Below are positions 1 to 6,576 of a stretch of DNA of 16,334 bases, in pieces. The position numbers and the translations under genes are program-made. The number at the start of each line of letters is the position of its first letter. Position 1 is the stretch's first letter. The notes beneath the pieces are model-generated. The model was not told the origin of the DNA. It saw only the letters and a list, made by a program, of their open reading frames with translations, and made no database searches. The DNA is taken from positions 1 to 16,334 of the forward strand of contig JOAA01000073.1 of assembly GCA_000720375.1 (NCBI GenBank). The letters are read 5' to 3'. This stretch comes from Rhodococcus rhodnii. GTDB taxonomy: Bacteria; Actinomycetota; Actinomycetes; Mycobacteriales; Pseudonocardiaceae.

Positions 1-1
1 A

Positions 2-166
2 ATGAGGGCTGAAGGAAAGGGGACTCCCCGGCTTCCTCCCCGAGCGCGCCGCAGGGGCCCCAAGTCAAATCAAGCCGCGGCGGGCACCAAAAGCTGGAAG
101 CCAAAGCCAAAGGACAAAGAACCAAGCTGGAAGCCGAAGCCGAAGGACCGGCGCCAACCAGACTAG
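2..166 (+). pseudogene. Possible short or 3'-terminal reading frame carrying 11-aa basic repeats
   Basis: A reading frame open from the window edge (ATG at 2) to TAG at 164-166 would give 54 residues, rich in Lys, Arg and Pro. Its last part contains two copies of an 11-residue unit, SWKPKPKDKEP and then SWKPKPKDRRQ, encoded by the first two units of the DNA repeat that continues downstream. The stop lies exactly where the third copy's Trp codon would be (TGG in copies 1 and 2, TAG in copy 3). The frame may continue from before the window, or may be noise in T-poor DNA. No ribosome-binding site can be judged at the edge. I recognise no family; it could be the remnant of a repeat-containing protein. 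Confidence 0.25.
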
Positions 167-305
167 AAGCAAAGCCGAAGGACAAAGAACCAGGCTGAAA
201 CCGAAGCAAACAGAAAAGCATCAAGGTGGAAGCCGAAGGACACCGCCAACCAGGCCGGAAGCAGAGCCGAAGGCCAGCAGCAGAACCAAGCTGGAAGCCC
301 AAAGC
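84..305 (+). repeat. Degenerate ~33-bp purine-rich tandem repeat, about seven copies
   Basis: The core AAGCTGGAAGCC recurs, with changes, starting near 91, 124, 159, 191, 223, 251 and 288. Spacing is 28 to 37 bp, mostly 32-35, close to eleven codons. Each core is followed by a variant of GAAGCCGAAGGACAAAGAACC. The + strand is almost free of T, so all frames stay open for long stretches and spurious ORFs appear on both strands. Copies 1 and 2 are in frame with each other. Copy 3 has TGG changed to TAG plus a one-base loss, and copy 4 has TGG changed to TGA, which looks like a coding minisatellite in decay. The rest of 1-376 holds a GC-rich start and the promoter region of the next gene; I see no other gene there. 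Confidence 0.7.
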
Positions 306-317
306 CGCCCACCCTAG

Positions 318-342
318 GCATAACACCGTGACCAGCGGGTAC
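318..342 (+). promoter_or_regulatory. Putative stress-sigma (SigB/SigF-type) promoter of the basic-protein gene
   Basis: GCAT at 318-321, a 15-nt spacer and GGGTAC at 337-342 fit the actinobacterial GNNT-N14-16-GGGTAY pattern. A start about 7 nt downstream would give a leader of roughly 28 nt before the ATG at 377. The -35 part is weakly specified, so this rests mainly on the -10 box and on two similar boxes at 6465 and 6534. Confidence 0.4.
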
Positions 343-376
343 ATCCTCCAACAAGAGCATTGACAAGGAGGAAGCC

Positions 377-703
377 ATGCCCAAGGCGTGGAGCAACAAA
401 CGAGAACGGCAGTACAAGCACATCAAGTCCTCGGCGAAGAGCCGCGGCGCGAGTGAAGGCAGGGCTGAGGAGATCGCGGCCCGCACGGTCAACAAGAACC
501 GCGCACAGTCCGGCGAGTCCCGTACCGCCAGCAAGTCCTCAACCAAGGACAAGTCACCGCAAAGCCGTGGCGGCCAGCGATCCGGGACGAACCGGCCGAA
601 GGGCCAGACCAAGGAACAGCTGTACAACGAGGCCAAGCGGCGCAACATCAAGGGCCGTTCCAGCATGAGCAAGTCTGAGCTGCAGAAGGCGCTCGGCCGA
701 TGA
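377..703 (+). CDS. Small basic 'plasmid stabilization' / Rho-N-like domain protein
   Basis: The protein has 108 residues and is strongly basic (29 Lys/Arg against 9 Asp/Glu). The N-terminal half (residues 1-50: MPKAWSNKRERQYKHIK and EEIAARTVNKNRAQSGESRT) is the conserved block of small actinobacterial proteins usually annotated as plasmid stabilization proteins. The middle (51-76) is low-complexity Ser/Lys/Arg. The C-terminus (78-106, TKEQLYNEAKRRNIKGRSSM onward) resembles the Rho N-terminal/SAP-like helical fold that binds nucleic acid. The start is well supported by AAGGAGG at 365-371, 5 nt before the ATG. The stop overlaps the ATG of the next gene (ATGA), so the two are probably translationally coupled. 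A nucleic-acid-binding or chromosome-associated role is likely; the plasmid name is a database label, and nothing here proves plasmid maintenance. Confidence 0.85.
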   Translation: MPKAWSNKRERQYKHIKSSAKSRGASEGRAEEIAARTVNKNRAQSGESRTASKSSTKDKSPQSRGGQRSGTNRPKGQTKEQLYNEAKRRNIKGRSSMSKSELQKALGR

Positions 704-879
704 CCGAACCGGAGATCGACCCGGCCACGGCGGAGAGCATGGAGGAAGACGCGGACTTCGCCGGCGAGCACACCAAGCCGACGTACGCGGACGAGGACTC
801 GCCGGAGAACACGTCCGAAGAATCGGTTCCCGACGAAGAAGGCGGCATGGAGCTGAAGGAACAGCGGCGGCCTGACTAG
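700..879 (+). CDS. Small acidic hypothetical protein coupled to the basic protein
   Basis: The protein has 59 residues and starts at an ATG overlapping the previous stop (ATGA, 700-703). It is extremely acidic: 21 Asp/Glu against 4 Lys/Arg, with a DEDSPENTSEESVPDEE tract around residues 31-47. It has no predicted membrane segment or cysteine and is probably disordered. I recognise no family. The coupling and the opposite charge of the upstream product (about +20 against about -17) suggest that the two proteins might bind each other; this is inference. Its stop TAG (877-879) shares the CTAG tetramer with the stop of the convergent gene. Confidence 0.6.
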   Translation: MTEPEIDPATAESMEEDADFAGEHTKPTYADEDSPENTSEESVPDEEGGMELKEQRRPD

Positions 880-2165
880 GAGAGGGCGCTGGTCAGCAAA
901 CCCATGGCCTTGTCGACGGCGAGCGTTCCCGGCGCTGGAGCGGACACTCGCGGCATTGCGCGCAACGCGGAGCCGTAGCGGACCAATGCCGCGAAGTCCG
1001 CCGGAAAGCGGCGCGTGTCCACACCGAAGAAGTCAATGTCCACTCCGGACAGCCGCGCACGCCACCGGGCGGGTTCCGCGATCCCCCTCGAACGCACACC
1101 ATGCGGGAACAATCCGATATGGACAGCACGGAAGGACCGCGACCGTAGATAGTTCTCCGTAACGTCCACAGCGGACTCAACAGAGAACATCGTCCACAGT
1201 GGCACCAGACCGGCCTGACGCGTACGAGTCGGATCGATCAGCAGGAAAGACTCCACAAGCAACTCATCACCGCCGACCCACTCGCGATAGATGTCGGCGA
1301 CGGGAGCCGACAAGGCATGCGTGTCCGGATAACGCACGACGTGCACGGGATGCCCTGCGGCAGCAGCGAATCGCTGCACGTCATCGAGCAGGTCCGCGTC
1401 AAATCCCCACTCCGCCTCGGGCGCGTCGGCATCCGGCTCAATCCCGTGCCGGTCATAGTCCTGTGGACTAATTCCCCCTTGCGCCCCGATCTGGAAGACA
1501 TGCCGGTCACCGACCGTGGTCACGGGCCACCTCGAACTGTCCGCCAGCACGATGATCGGCGCGTTCGGAGCCAAGCACTCACGCAGGAACCGTTCATAAG
1601 CCGCACCAAGCCGACGACGCTTCACCCTGAAATACGCCATCTGGCCGATCATCAACCGGTCCTGGTTGGCGTCGTGCATGTGGTGCAGCACGATGTCAGG
1701 GTTGTACCGCAAGAAATCCGGCGCGACGTCGGCACCGAACTCCAGCGCCCGGTCTGGCCTGTCCGGGTCATTGCCCGACCACCGGACCGGGACGAGCAAA
1801 GTCTGAGGTAACCACGGCGCACCGAGAGCGGTGGCCAGGTGCACAGCCGCACCATTGGATGAACCAAGCAACACGGCGGGGTACTGAGACCGCGGATAGT
1901 GATCGGTCACCCAGCCCGCCACAGCCTCGAGATCGACCGAGCCAAGCTGGTCCGGCGACACGCCCTCAGCGCCACCCGCCACCGCGTAGAGGCGTTGACG
2001 AATCGATCTTGGCAGCAGATTTGCTGTACGCAGCGTGGCCGCGAAGAGCCGCCCACGGCCGAGCCGGTCGAAGGGTTCGTCGCGCAGTCCCCGGGCAGTC
2101 GCAGACAGCATCGAACTGGCGGAATCGAACGCGGCAATGGCGTCAGCGGGCTTGATAGTGCTCAT
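876..2165 (-). CDS. Hypothetical protein with alpha/beta-hydrolase-like nucleophile elbow
   Basis: A 429-residue protein I cannot assign to a named family. After an N-terminal helical region there is a segment AVLLGSSNGAAVHLATALGA (about residues 98-117). Its GSSNG (101-105, Ser103) fits the GxSxG nucleophile elbow of alpha/beta hydrolases, preceded by a hydrophobic strand. Further on are ALEFGADVAPDFLRYNPDIV and DTHALSAPVADIYREW, the latter containing a His that could belong to a triad. No signal peptide or membrane helix is seen. The ATG at 2165 overlaps the stop of the hydrolase gene by 4 bp (ATGA), so it is the last cistron of the leftward operon. It may act with that hydrolase, possibly on the same lipid or ester substrate, but the substrate is unknown. 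Confidence 0.8.
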   Translation of the reverse strand: MSTIKPADAIAAFDSASSMLSATARGLRDEPFDRLGRGRLFAATLRTANLLPRSIRQRLYAVAGGAEGVSPDQLGSVDLEAVAGWVTDHYPRSQYPAVLLGSSNGAAVHLATALGAPWLPQTLLVPVRWSGNDPDRPDRALEFGADVAPDFLRYNPDIVLHHMHDANQDRLMIGQMAYFRVKRRRLGAAYERFLRECLAPNAPIIVLADSSRWPVTTVGDRHVFQIGAQGGISPQDYDRHGIEPDADAPEAEWGFDADLLDDVQRFAAAAGHPVHVVRYPDTHALSAPVADIYREWVGGDELLVESFLLIDPTRTRQAGLVPLWTMFSVESAVDVTENYLRSRSFRAVHIGLFPHGVRSRGIAEPARWRARLSGVDIDFFGVDTRRFPADFAALVRYGSALRAMPRVSAPAPGTLAVDKAMGLLTSALS

Positions 2166-2878
2166 GACTGCTCCGATTCCAGCAACACCTCGGCGAACGA
2201 CGCCGGGGCCTCATACGGAAACGCATGCGCCACACCGGGAAGCTCCACGTAATGCCCCAAGCTGCGCGCCCATTCAGGCGTGCTGATCGGATCGCGCTCA
2301 CCGCGGATGACCGACACCGGACACTTCACCCGGCCTAGGGTCGTCTCGATGTCGTCCGCCAGCATGGAGTGGGTCAGCCGCAACAGCCGCCCCGGTCCGG
2401 CCCTGCGCCACTCCGGCCGCTGGGTCTTGGTCAGCGAACCGGGCTCCCGCCGACCATCCCGCAACCACCTGGCGAGCGCCTTCGGCCACGTCCGATACCG
2501 GGGATCCACTGTCGGACTGCCCAGTATGAGCCGCTGCACCAGTTCCGGCGCCGTGGCCGCGACGTGCGCGGCCACCTGGGTCCCGCAGGAGTGGCCGATC
2601 AGCGTCACGCCGCCGAGGTCTCGGAGCCGCAACCATTGCACGGCAACCGCCGCGATATCCGTGATGCCGAGGCTGCGCGGTGGATCCTCACTGTCGCCAA
2701 ATCCCGGTGGATCCGGCAGCCAGGCTCGGAAACCGGCCGCTGCCAACGAGGAAACGCTTGCCCTCAAGTACACGGACACGCCCAGCCCTGGCATGATGAC
2801 CACTTCTCCCCGGGCAGGGCTGCCTTCCGTCAGCGCGTGTACGGCGCCGAAGGGCGTGTTTGTCCACACTGGAATCAT
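2162..2878 (-). CDS. Alpha/beta hydrolase
   Basis: Starting at the ATG at 2878 the product has 238 residues and a complete hydrolase layout: oxyanion-region MPGLG (29-33), PDPPGFGDS (56-63), nucleophile elbow GHSCG (95-99, Ser97), acid residue in RGERDP (Asp196) and His218 in GVAHAFP. A small cap-like region lies at about 125-170. The frame also stays open to an upstream ATG at 2935, which would add 19 residues lying inside the preceding SDR gene. I prefer 2878 because it is 4 nt after the SDR stop with a GGAG just upstream, a typical coupled start. It belongs to the haloperoxidase/esterase-like hydrolases; substrate unknown. It overlaps the following 429-aa gene by 4 bp. Confidence 0.85.
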   Translation of the reverse strand: MIPVWTNTPFGAVHALTEGSPARGEVVIMPGLGVSVYLRASVSSLAAAGFRAWLPDPPGFGDSEDPPRSLGITDIAAVAVQWLRLRDLGGVTLIGHSCGTQVAAHVAATAPELVQRLILGSPTVDPRYRTWPKALARWLRDGRREPGSLTKTQRPEWRRAGPGRLLRLTHSMLADDIETTLGRVKCPVSVIRGERDPISTPEWARSLGHYVELPGVAHAFPYEAPASFAEVLLESEQS

Positions 2879-2882
2879 GCGG

Positions 2883-3884
2883 TCATCTACTCCGGATGAC
2901 ACCGGCCACACCCGCGGCCACGGCCAGTACGGCACCAGCGGTCAGCCCTGGGTGCCGGGCTATCCATTGTTGCGTGCTGTGACTGTGCGCCGTATCGTCG
3001 AAGTCGCCGTGCGCGCCGTGATCCGTCCCCTTTCGGTCGTCCACCGGCTCCCAGAGGTTGACCGGTTGCCCGGCATCCCGAGACTTCCCGGTCTGCTGCG
3101 AGGAGAAGCCTGACCTTGCCAGATAGTGATCGAGGAGGCCTGGAGCGAACTTGTCACCGAGCAAAGTGGCTACTGTGGACATACCGACCCACCGTTCACG
3201 TCTGCGCGGATGCTCTGCCGCGCGGACGATCGCGCGCGCAGCGACCTCTGGTTGGTAGATCGGCGGCACCGGCTGCGCCCGCTGAGGCAATCGGGACAGC
3301 ACCCAGTCGAACTGCGGTGTGTTCGTCGCGGGCAGTTGCACCATGGTGACACGCACTTTCGACTTGGCATGCAACAGCTCGCACCGCAAGGACTCGTTGA
3401 ACCCCTGAATCGCGTGCTTGGCACCGCAGTATGCGGACTGCAACGGAATCCCCCGATATGCCAACGCCGAACCGACCTGGACGATGACACCGGCATCCCG
3501 GGGCAGCATCCGCTTGAGCGCGGCTCGGGTGCCGTGCACGTAGCCGAGGTAGGTCACCTCGGTGACCCTGCGGAACTCGGCCGGTGTGATGTCGGTGAAC
3601 GGCGCGAAGACTCCGGCGAAGGCGTCGTTGACCCACACGTCGATCCGCCCGAATTCCCGTTCGACGCGCTCGGCCGCGGCCTCCACTGCGGCGTCGTCCG
3701 CCACGTCGGCCGGTACCACCATCGGTTGCCCGCCGGCTGCCCGCACATCGGCGGCCGCACTGTCCAAGCCGGACTGTCCACGGGCGATCAATGCCACCCG
3801 GTCGCCGCGGGCGGCGAACTCACGTGCCGCGGCGCGCCCGACTCCCCCGCTTGCTCCGGTGATCACCACAACTTTGCCTGCCAT
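2883..3884 (-). CDS. SDR family oxidoreductase with C-terminal membrane anchor
   Basis: A 333-residue classical short-chain dehydrogenase with an extended tail. The NAD(P)-binding motif TGASGGVG is at 9-16, the ARG after the second strand is near 34-36, and the catalytic residues are Ser139, Tyr152 and Lys156 (YCGAK). The usual NNAG motif is replaced by NDAF (86-89). Residues up to about 260 form the dehydrogenase. After a hydrophilic His/Asp-rich linker, the last 20 residues (LTAGAVLAVAAGVAGVI then RSR) form a transmembrane helix with a short basic end, so the enzyme is probably tail-anchored on the cytoplasmic face of the membrane. The start follows a weak GGGGAT. The gene lies 15 nt after the upstream SDR stop and 4 nt before the hydrolase start. 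Confidence 0.88.
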   Translation of the reverse strand: MAGKVVVITGASGGVGRAAAREFAARGDRVALIARGQSGLDSAAADVRAAGGQPMVVPADVADDAAVEAAAERVEREFGRIDVWVNDAFAGVFAPFTDITPAEFRRVTEVTYLGYVHGTRAALKRMLPRDAGVIVQVGSALAYRGIPLQSAYCGAKHAIQGFNESLRCELLHAKSKVRVTMVQLPATNTPQFDWVLSRLPQRAQPVPPIYQPEVAARAIVRAAEHPRRRERWVGMSTVATLLGDKFAPGLLDHYLARSGFSSQQTGKSRDAGQPVNLWEPVDDRKGTDHGAHGDFDDTAHSHSTQQWIARHPGLTAGAVLAVAAGVAGVIRSR

Positions 3885-3899
3885 CGTTCATCCCCATTG

Positions 3900-4799
3900 T
3901 CACGTGAGTGGTTTGCCTCCGGTGACGCCGAGGACCTCACCGGTGACGTAACTGGACTCCTGGGAAGCGAAGTACACATAGGCCGGTGCGAGCTCGGCAG
4001 GCTGCCCGGCGCGCCCGATCGGGGTTTGCGCGCCGAACGAGTCCACCTTGTCTGCGGGGAAGGTCGCCGGGATCAGCGGTGTCCACACCGGACCGGGAGC
4101 GACCGAGTTGACCCGGATGCCCTTGCCGATCAGGTCCGCGGACAGACCCTTGGTGAAGTTGACGATCCCGGCCTTGGTCACCGCGTAGTCCAGCAGGTTC
4201 GGCGAGGGCTGGAACGCCTGGATGGACGAGGTGTTGATGATGCTCGCCCCGGGCGGCATGTGCGGCACGGCCGCCTTGCACAGCCAGAACAGCGCGTAGA
4301 GGTTCGTTTTGAGGACACGGTCGAACTGCTCGGTCGTGATGTCGAGCAGGCCGTCGTCCTGGGACATCTGGTAGGCGGCGTTGTTCACCAGCACGTCGAT
4401 CCGGCCGAATTCCTTGACCGCGCGGTCGATGATCCGCCGGCAGTGCTCCTCGTCCTGAATGTCACCGGGTACGAGCACAGCTTGGCGGCCTGCCTGGTGG
4501 ATCAGCTCGGCGGTCTGTTCGGCGTCCGTCTCCTCTTCCTCCATGTAGGACACGAGGACGTCCGCGCCTTCACGGGCGAACGCCAGCGCCACCGCCCGCC
4601 CGATGCCCGAGTCGCCGCCGGTGATCACCGTTTTGCGGTTCACGAGCCGGTCACACCCGCGGTAGGTGTCCTCGCCGTGGTCCGGCCGCGGCCCCATCCG
4701 CCGCCCGGTGCCCGGATGGCTCTGCTCCTGTTTGTCCTGGCTGCCCGGTCGCGGGTACTGCGACCGGGGGTCTTGCTGGGCGTACTGGTCCTGCGCCAT
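3900..4799 (-). CDS. GS39/YdaD-type general-stress SDR oxidoreductase
   Basis: A 299-residue short-chain dehydrogenase with the long polar N-terminal extension (about 1-52, rich in Gln, Asp and Pro) typical of the YghA/YdaD (general stress protein 39) group. The motifs are TGGDSGIG (60-67), NNAA (139-142) and the triad Ser192, Tyr205, Lys209 (YAVTK). It has the conserved C-terminal SYVTGEVLGVTGG. These enzymes are soluble NAD(P)-dependent reductases, often induced by salt, ethanol or oxidative stress; the substrate is uncertain. The ATG at 4799 has AAGGAG about 10 nt upstream, and a GTG immediately before it (4802) is an alternative. The frame is open well upstream, but that part overlaps topoisomerase coding sequence and lacks family similarity. 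Confidence 0.9.
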   Translation of the reverse strand: MAQDQYAQQDPRSQYPRPGSQDKQEQSHPGTGRRMGPRPDHGEDTYRGCDRLVNRKTVITGGDSGIGRAVALAFAREGADVLVSYMEEEETDAEQTAELIHQAGRQAVLVPGDIQDEEHCRRIIDRAVKEFGRIDVLVNNAAYQMSQDDGLLDITTEQFDRVLKTNLYALFWLCKAAVPHMPPGASIINTSSIQAFQPSPNLLDYAVTKAGIVNFTKGLSADLIGKGIRVNSVAPGPVWTPLIPATFPADKVDSFGAQTPIGRAGQPAELAPAYVYFASQESSYVTGEVLGVTGGKPLT

Positions 4800-4829
4800 C
4801 ACGCACACACTCCTTCCCGCACATCTGGG

Positions 4830-4855
4830 ATGCCCAGCCTGCTGGTTCGTCAACC
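4830..4855 (-). promoter_or_regulatory. Weak candidate internal stress-type promoter before the GS39-like gene
   Basis: On the minus strand GGTT (4855-4852), a 16-nt spacer and GGGCAT (4835-4830) resemble the GNNT-N16-GGGTAY pattern with one mismatch in the -10 box. It sits in the 59-nt gap between the topoisomerase and SDR genes, the only sizeable gap in this operon. The evidence is weak. Confidence 0.2.
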
Positions 4856-4858
4856 GCC

Positions 4859-5833
4859 TCAAGACGCGCTGGTAAGCAGCTTGTGCACGGCGCGTTCGAT
4901 GCTTTGCCGGCCGTTCAGCGCGCCAAGGTCGATGGTCTTGCCTTCGGTGAACGCCGCCATCACTCGTGGATCCACATAGGACCTGCGAGCGACTGCCCTT
5001 GTGTTGCCCAGATGTCCGGCGACTTGGTCGAGTACGGCGGCTTCGAGGCGTTTGGCCGCGGTCTTGGACGTGGGCCGCTCGGCCTTCGCAAGCTCCACAC
5101 TGGCCACTACGGTGGCGTTCCACGTCCGCAGGTCCTTGACCGTGAACTCGGTTCCGGTCAGCTCCTTGAACCGGGCGTTGATCGAGTCGGCCCGCACCTC
5201 ACGCCATTCCCGGCCCTCGCGGTACACCAGCAGGCGGTCGGTGTCCGCGGCGGACCGGCGCAACGAACGGATCAACTTGACCAGCAGCTCGTCCTTGATC
5301 CGCACCTTGCGCTCGACCCCGCCTTTCGCGATGAAGCAGAACGCCAGATCCCCATGGACGATCGAGACGTCGTCACGCAGCAACGTCGCCACTCCACGGC
5401 TGTCGTCGGAGTACTCCTCGCCGCCCGTACGGAAAATCCCACGGTCCAGCATCCGCAGCGCCCCCGCGTGCACCCGGGCGCATGTCAGGCCACGGTCAGC
5501 CAGGTCAGCGCCGATCGCTTGGCGGAACTCGGGCAGACGCTCGACGAGTTCGAGCACGCGGTCGAACTTCTCCTCGTCCCGCTCCTGGCGCCATTGCTCG
5601 TGGTAGATGTACTGCCGACGGCCTGCGTCGTCGACGCCGACAGCCTGGATGTGGCCGTTGGCGTACGGGCAGATCCAGACCTTCTGCCACGCCGGTGGGA
5701 TGACCAGCTCAGCACACCGTTGCCGGGTCTCCAGGTCGACGGACGCGCCTGTCTCGTCGACGTACTGCCAGTTCTTGCCCCGGCGCCGTCTGGTCAGTCC
5801 CGGCTTGGCCGGGTCACTCCGCCGCAGTCGCAT
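4859..5833 (-). CDS. DNA topoisomerase IB (poxvirus-like)
   Basis: A 324-residue type IB topoisomerase of the small bacterial/poxvirus class. It relaxes supercoils through a 3'-phosphotyrosyl intermediate without ATP. The N-terminal domain contains the conserved IPPAWQKVWICPYANGHIQA (45-64). The catalytic domain has Arg135 in FRTGGEEY, Lys170 in FIAKGGV, Arg236 in KDLRTWNAT, and nucleophile Tyr286 in ARRSYVDPRV after GHLGNT. The length and motifs fit a complete enzyme. The ATG at 5833 lies 11 nt after the stop of the flavodoxin-fold gene; no good Shine-Dalgarno sequence is visible, so coupled translation is likely. Its place in a redox/stress operon is common in actinobacteria and suggests a part-time topology or repair role rather than a housekeeping one. 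Confidence 0.93.
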   Translation of the reverse strand: MRLRRSDPAKPGLTRRRRGKNWQYVDETGASVDLETRQRCAELVIPPAWQKVWICPYANGHIQAVGVDDAGRRQYIYHEQWRQERDEEKFDRVLELVERLPEFRQAIGADLADRGLTCARVHAGALRMLDRGIFRTGGEEYSDDSRGVATLLRDDVSIVHGDLAFCFIAKGGVERKVRIKDELLVKLIRSLRRSAADTDRLLVYREGREWREVRADSINARFKELTGTEFTVKDLRTWNATVVASVELAKAERPTSKTAAKRLEAAVLDQVAGHLGNTRAVARRSYVDPRVMAAFTEGKTIDLGALNGRQSIERAVHKLLTSAS

Positions 5834-5844
5834 GGTGGATCAGG

Positions 5845-6438
5845 TCAGGAAATCGGGTTGGCCTGCAACGCGGACGCGACCGCGAACAGGTTGTCGGCCA
5901 TGGTCGCCGCGGTCTTGTAGGACCACTCGTGACCGTGCTCGGTGTCGGAGTAACTGGGTCCAGGGCCGGGGCCCATGTTCCAGTACGTCCACGCCTGCCC
6001 GGGGATCGTGTAGCCGATGTCGTTGAGCGCGCCGGAGATCTCGCTGATGACGTGGTGGGCACCGTCCTCATTGCCCGTTACCACGACACCGGCGACCCTG
6101 TTGTACGCCACCGGTTTGTTCTGCTCGTCGGTCTCCGACAGCATCGCGTCCATCCGTTCCAGCACGCGCTGGGCGACCGACGACGGCCTGCCGAGCCATG
6201 TCGGTGACGCGATCACCAGGATCTCCGCTTCCAGCAACGCTTTGTGCAGCCGCGGCCACTGGTCACCGTCGCCGAGGTCCGTCTCGACCCCCGGCGGGAT
6301 GTGGTAGTCCACGACCCGGAACGACTCCGTGCCCACGCCCTTGTCCCGCAGGCTCGCCGCCACGGGGCCGGCCAGCTTCTCCGTATTGGACGGTTCCGGC
6401 GACTTCTTCAGCGTGCAGTTGAGCACGACAGCCCGCAT
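5845..6438 (-). CDS. Flavodoxin-fold NAD(P)H-dependent FMN reductase
   Basis: A 197-residue flavoprotein of the NADPH-dependent FMN reductase/flavodoxin-like group. The first strand and phosphate loop are MRAVVLNCTLKKSPEPSNTE (1-20), where SNT matches the FMN phosphate-binding pattern. IASPTWLGRPSSVAQRVLER (about 77-96) is the second flavin loop. GNEDGAHHVISEISGALNDIGY is the region typical of these reductases. No membrane segment is seen. I chose the ATG at 6438 over the GTG at 6444 because the GTG lies inside the ribosome-binding site. This is the first gene of the leftward operon, directly downstream of the GGGTAC promoter box, and probably supplies a redox function in the stress response. 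Confidence 0.9.
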   Translation of the reverse strand: MRAVVLNCTLKKSPEPSNTEKLAGPVAASLRDKGVGTESFRVVDYHIPPGVETDLGDGDQWPRLHKALLEAEILVIASPTWLGRPSSVAQRVLERMDAMLSETDEQNKPVAYNRVAGVVVTGNEDGAHHVISEISGALNDIGYTIPGQAWTYWNMGPGPGPSYSDTEHGHEWSYKTAATMADNLFAVASALQANPIS

Positions 6439-6442
6439 AAGC

Positions 6443-6450
6443 ACCTCCTT
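6443..6450 (-). promoter_or_regulatory. Strong ribosome-binding site that fixes the flavoprotein start
   Basis: AAGGAGGT on the minus strand is a near-perfect Shine-Dalgarno sequence ending 4 nt before the ATG at 6438. It overlaps the in-frame GTG at 6444, which rules that codon out as the start. Confidence 0.8.
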
Positions 6451-6464
6451 GGCTCGCTGTAGGC

Positions 6465-6490
6465 GTACCCGGTGGTGTTTCGCGTCTAAC
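6465..6490 (-). promoter_or_regulatory. Putative SigB/SigF-type promoter of the leftward stress operon
   Basis: Reading the minus strand, GTTA (6490-6487), a 16-nt spacer and GGGTAC (6470-6465) match the stress-sigma pattern. The -10 box lies 26 nt upstream of the ATG at 6438, and the -35 element falls in the first of the four 10-bp repeats. Confidence 0.5.
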
Positions 6491-6523
6491 AGGGTCTAAC
6501 AGGGTCTGACAGCGTCTAACAAC
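6484..6523 (+). repeat. Four 10-bp direct repeats in the divergent promoter
   Basis: GTCTAACAGG (6484), GTCTAACAGG (6494), GTCTGACAGC (6504) and GTCTAACAAC (6514) follow one another without gaps. The 10-bp period places every copy on the same face of the helix, as expected for a cooperative operator. The first and last copies contain the -35 elements of the two opposing promoters. The binding protein is unknown. Confidence 0.8.
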
Positions 6524-6539
6524 ACTGCCAGCTGGGTAT
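6514..6539 (+). promoter_or_regulatory. Putative SigB/SigF-type promoter of the carboxylate-amine ligase gene
   Basis: GTCT (6514-6517), a 16-nt spacer and GGGTAT (6534-6539) fit the stress-sigma consensus. Transcription from here would give a leader of about 30 nt before the ATG at 6577. Confidence 0.5.
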
Positions 6540-6576
6540 CTCTCCGGCAGACACCGGATGGCAGAAAGAGCACGAC

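Noticed and set aside
360..365. TTGACA resembling a -35 box
   Set aside because: It directly abuts the Shine-Dalgarno sequence of the gene at 377, and no -10 element with room for a transcript start precedes any other gene.
163..771. A 202-codon minus-strand frame over the purine-rich repeat
   Set aside because: It stays open because the + strand lacks T, so the complement has few stop codons. It also overlaps the well-supported basic and acidic small genes.
3126..4979. A 617-codon open frame on the + strand opposite the two SDR genes
   Set aside because: It lies fully antisense to SDR and topoisomerase sequences with clear catalytic motifs. The translation is His/Arg/Gly-rich with no domain, as expected for the complement of high-GC coding DNA.
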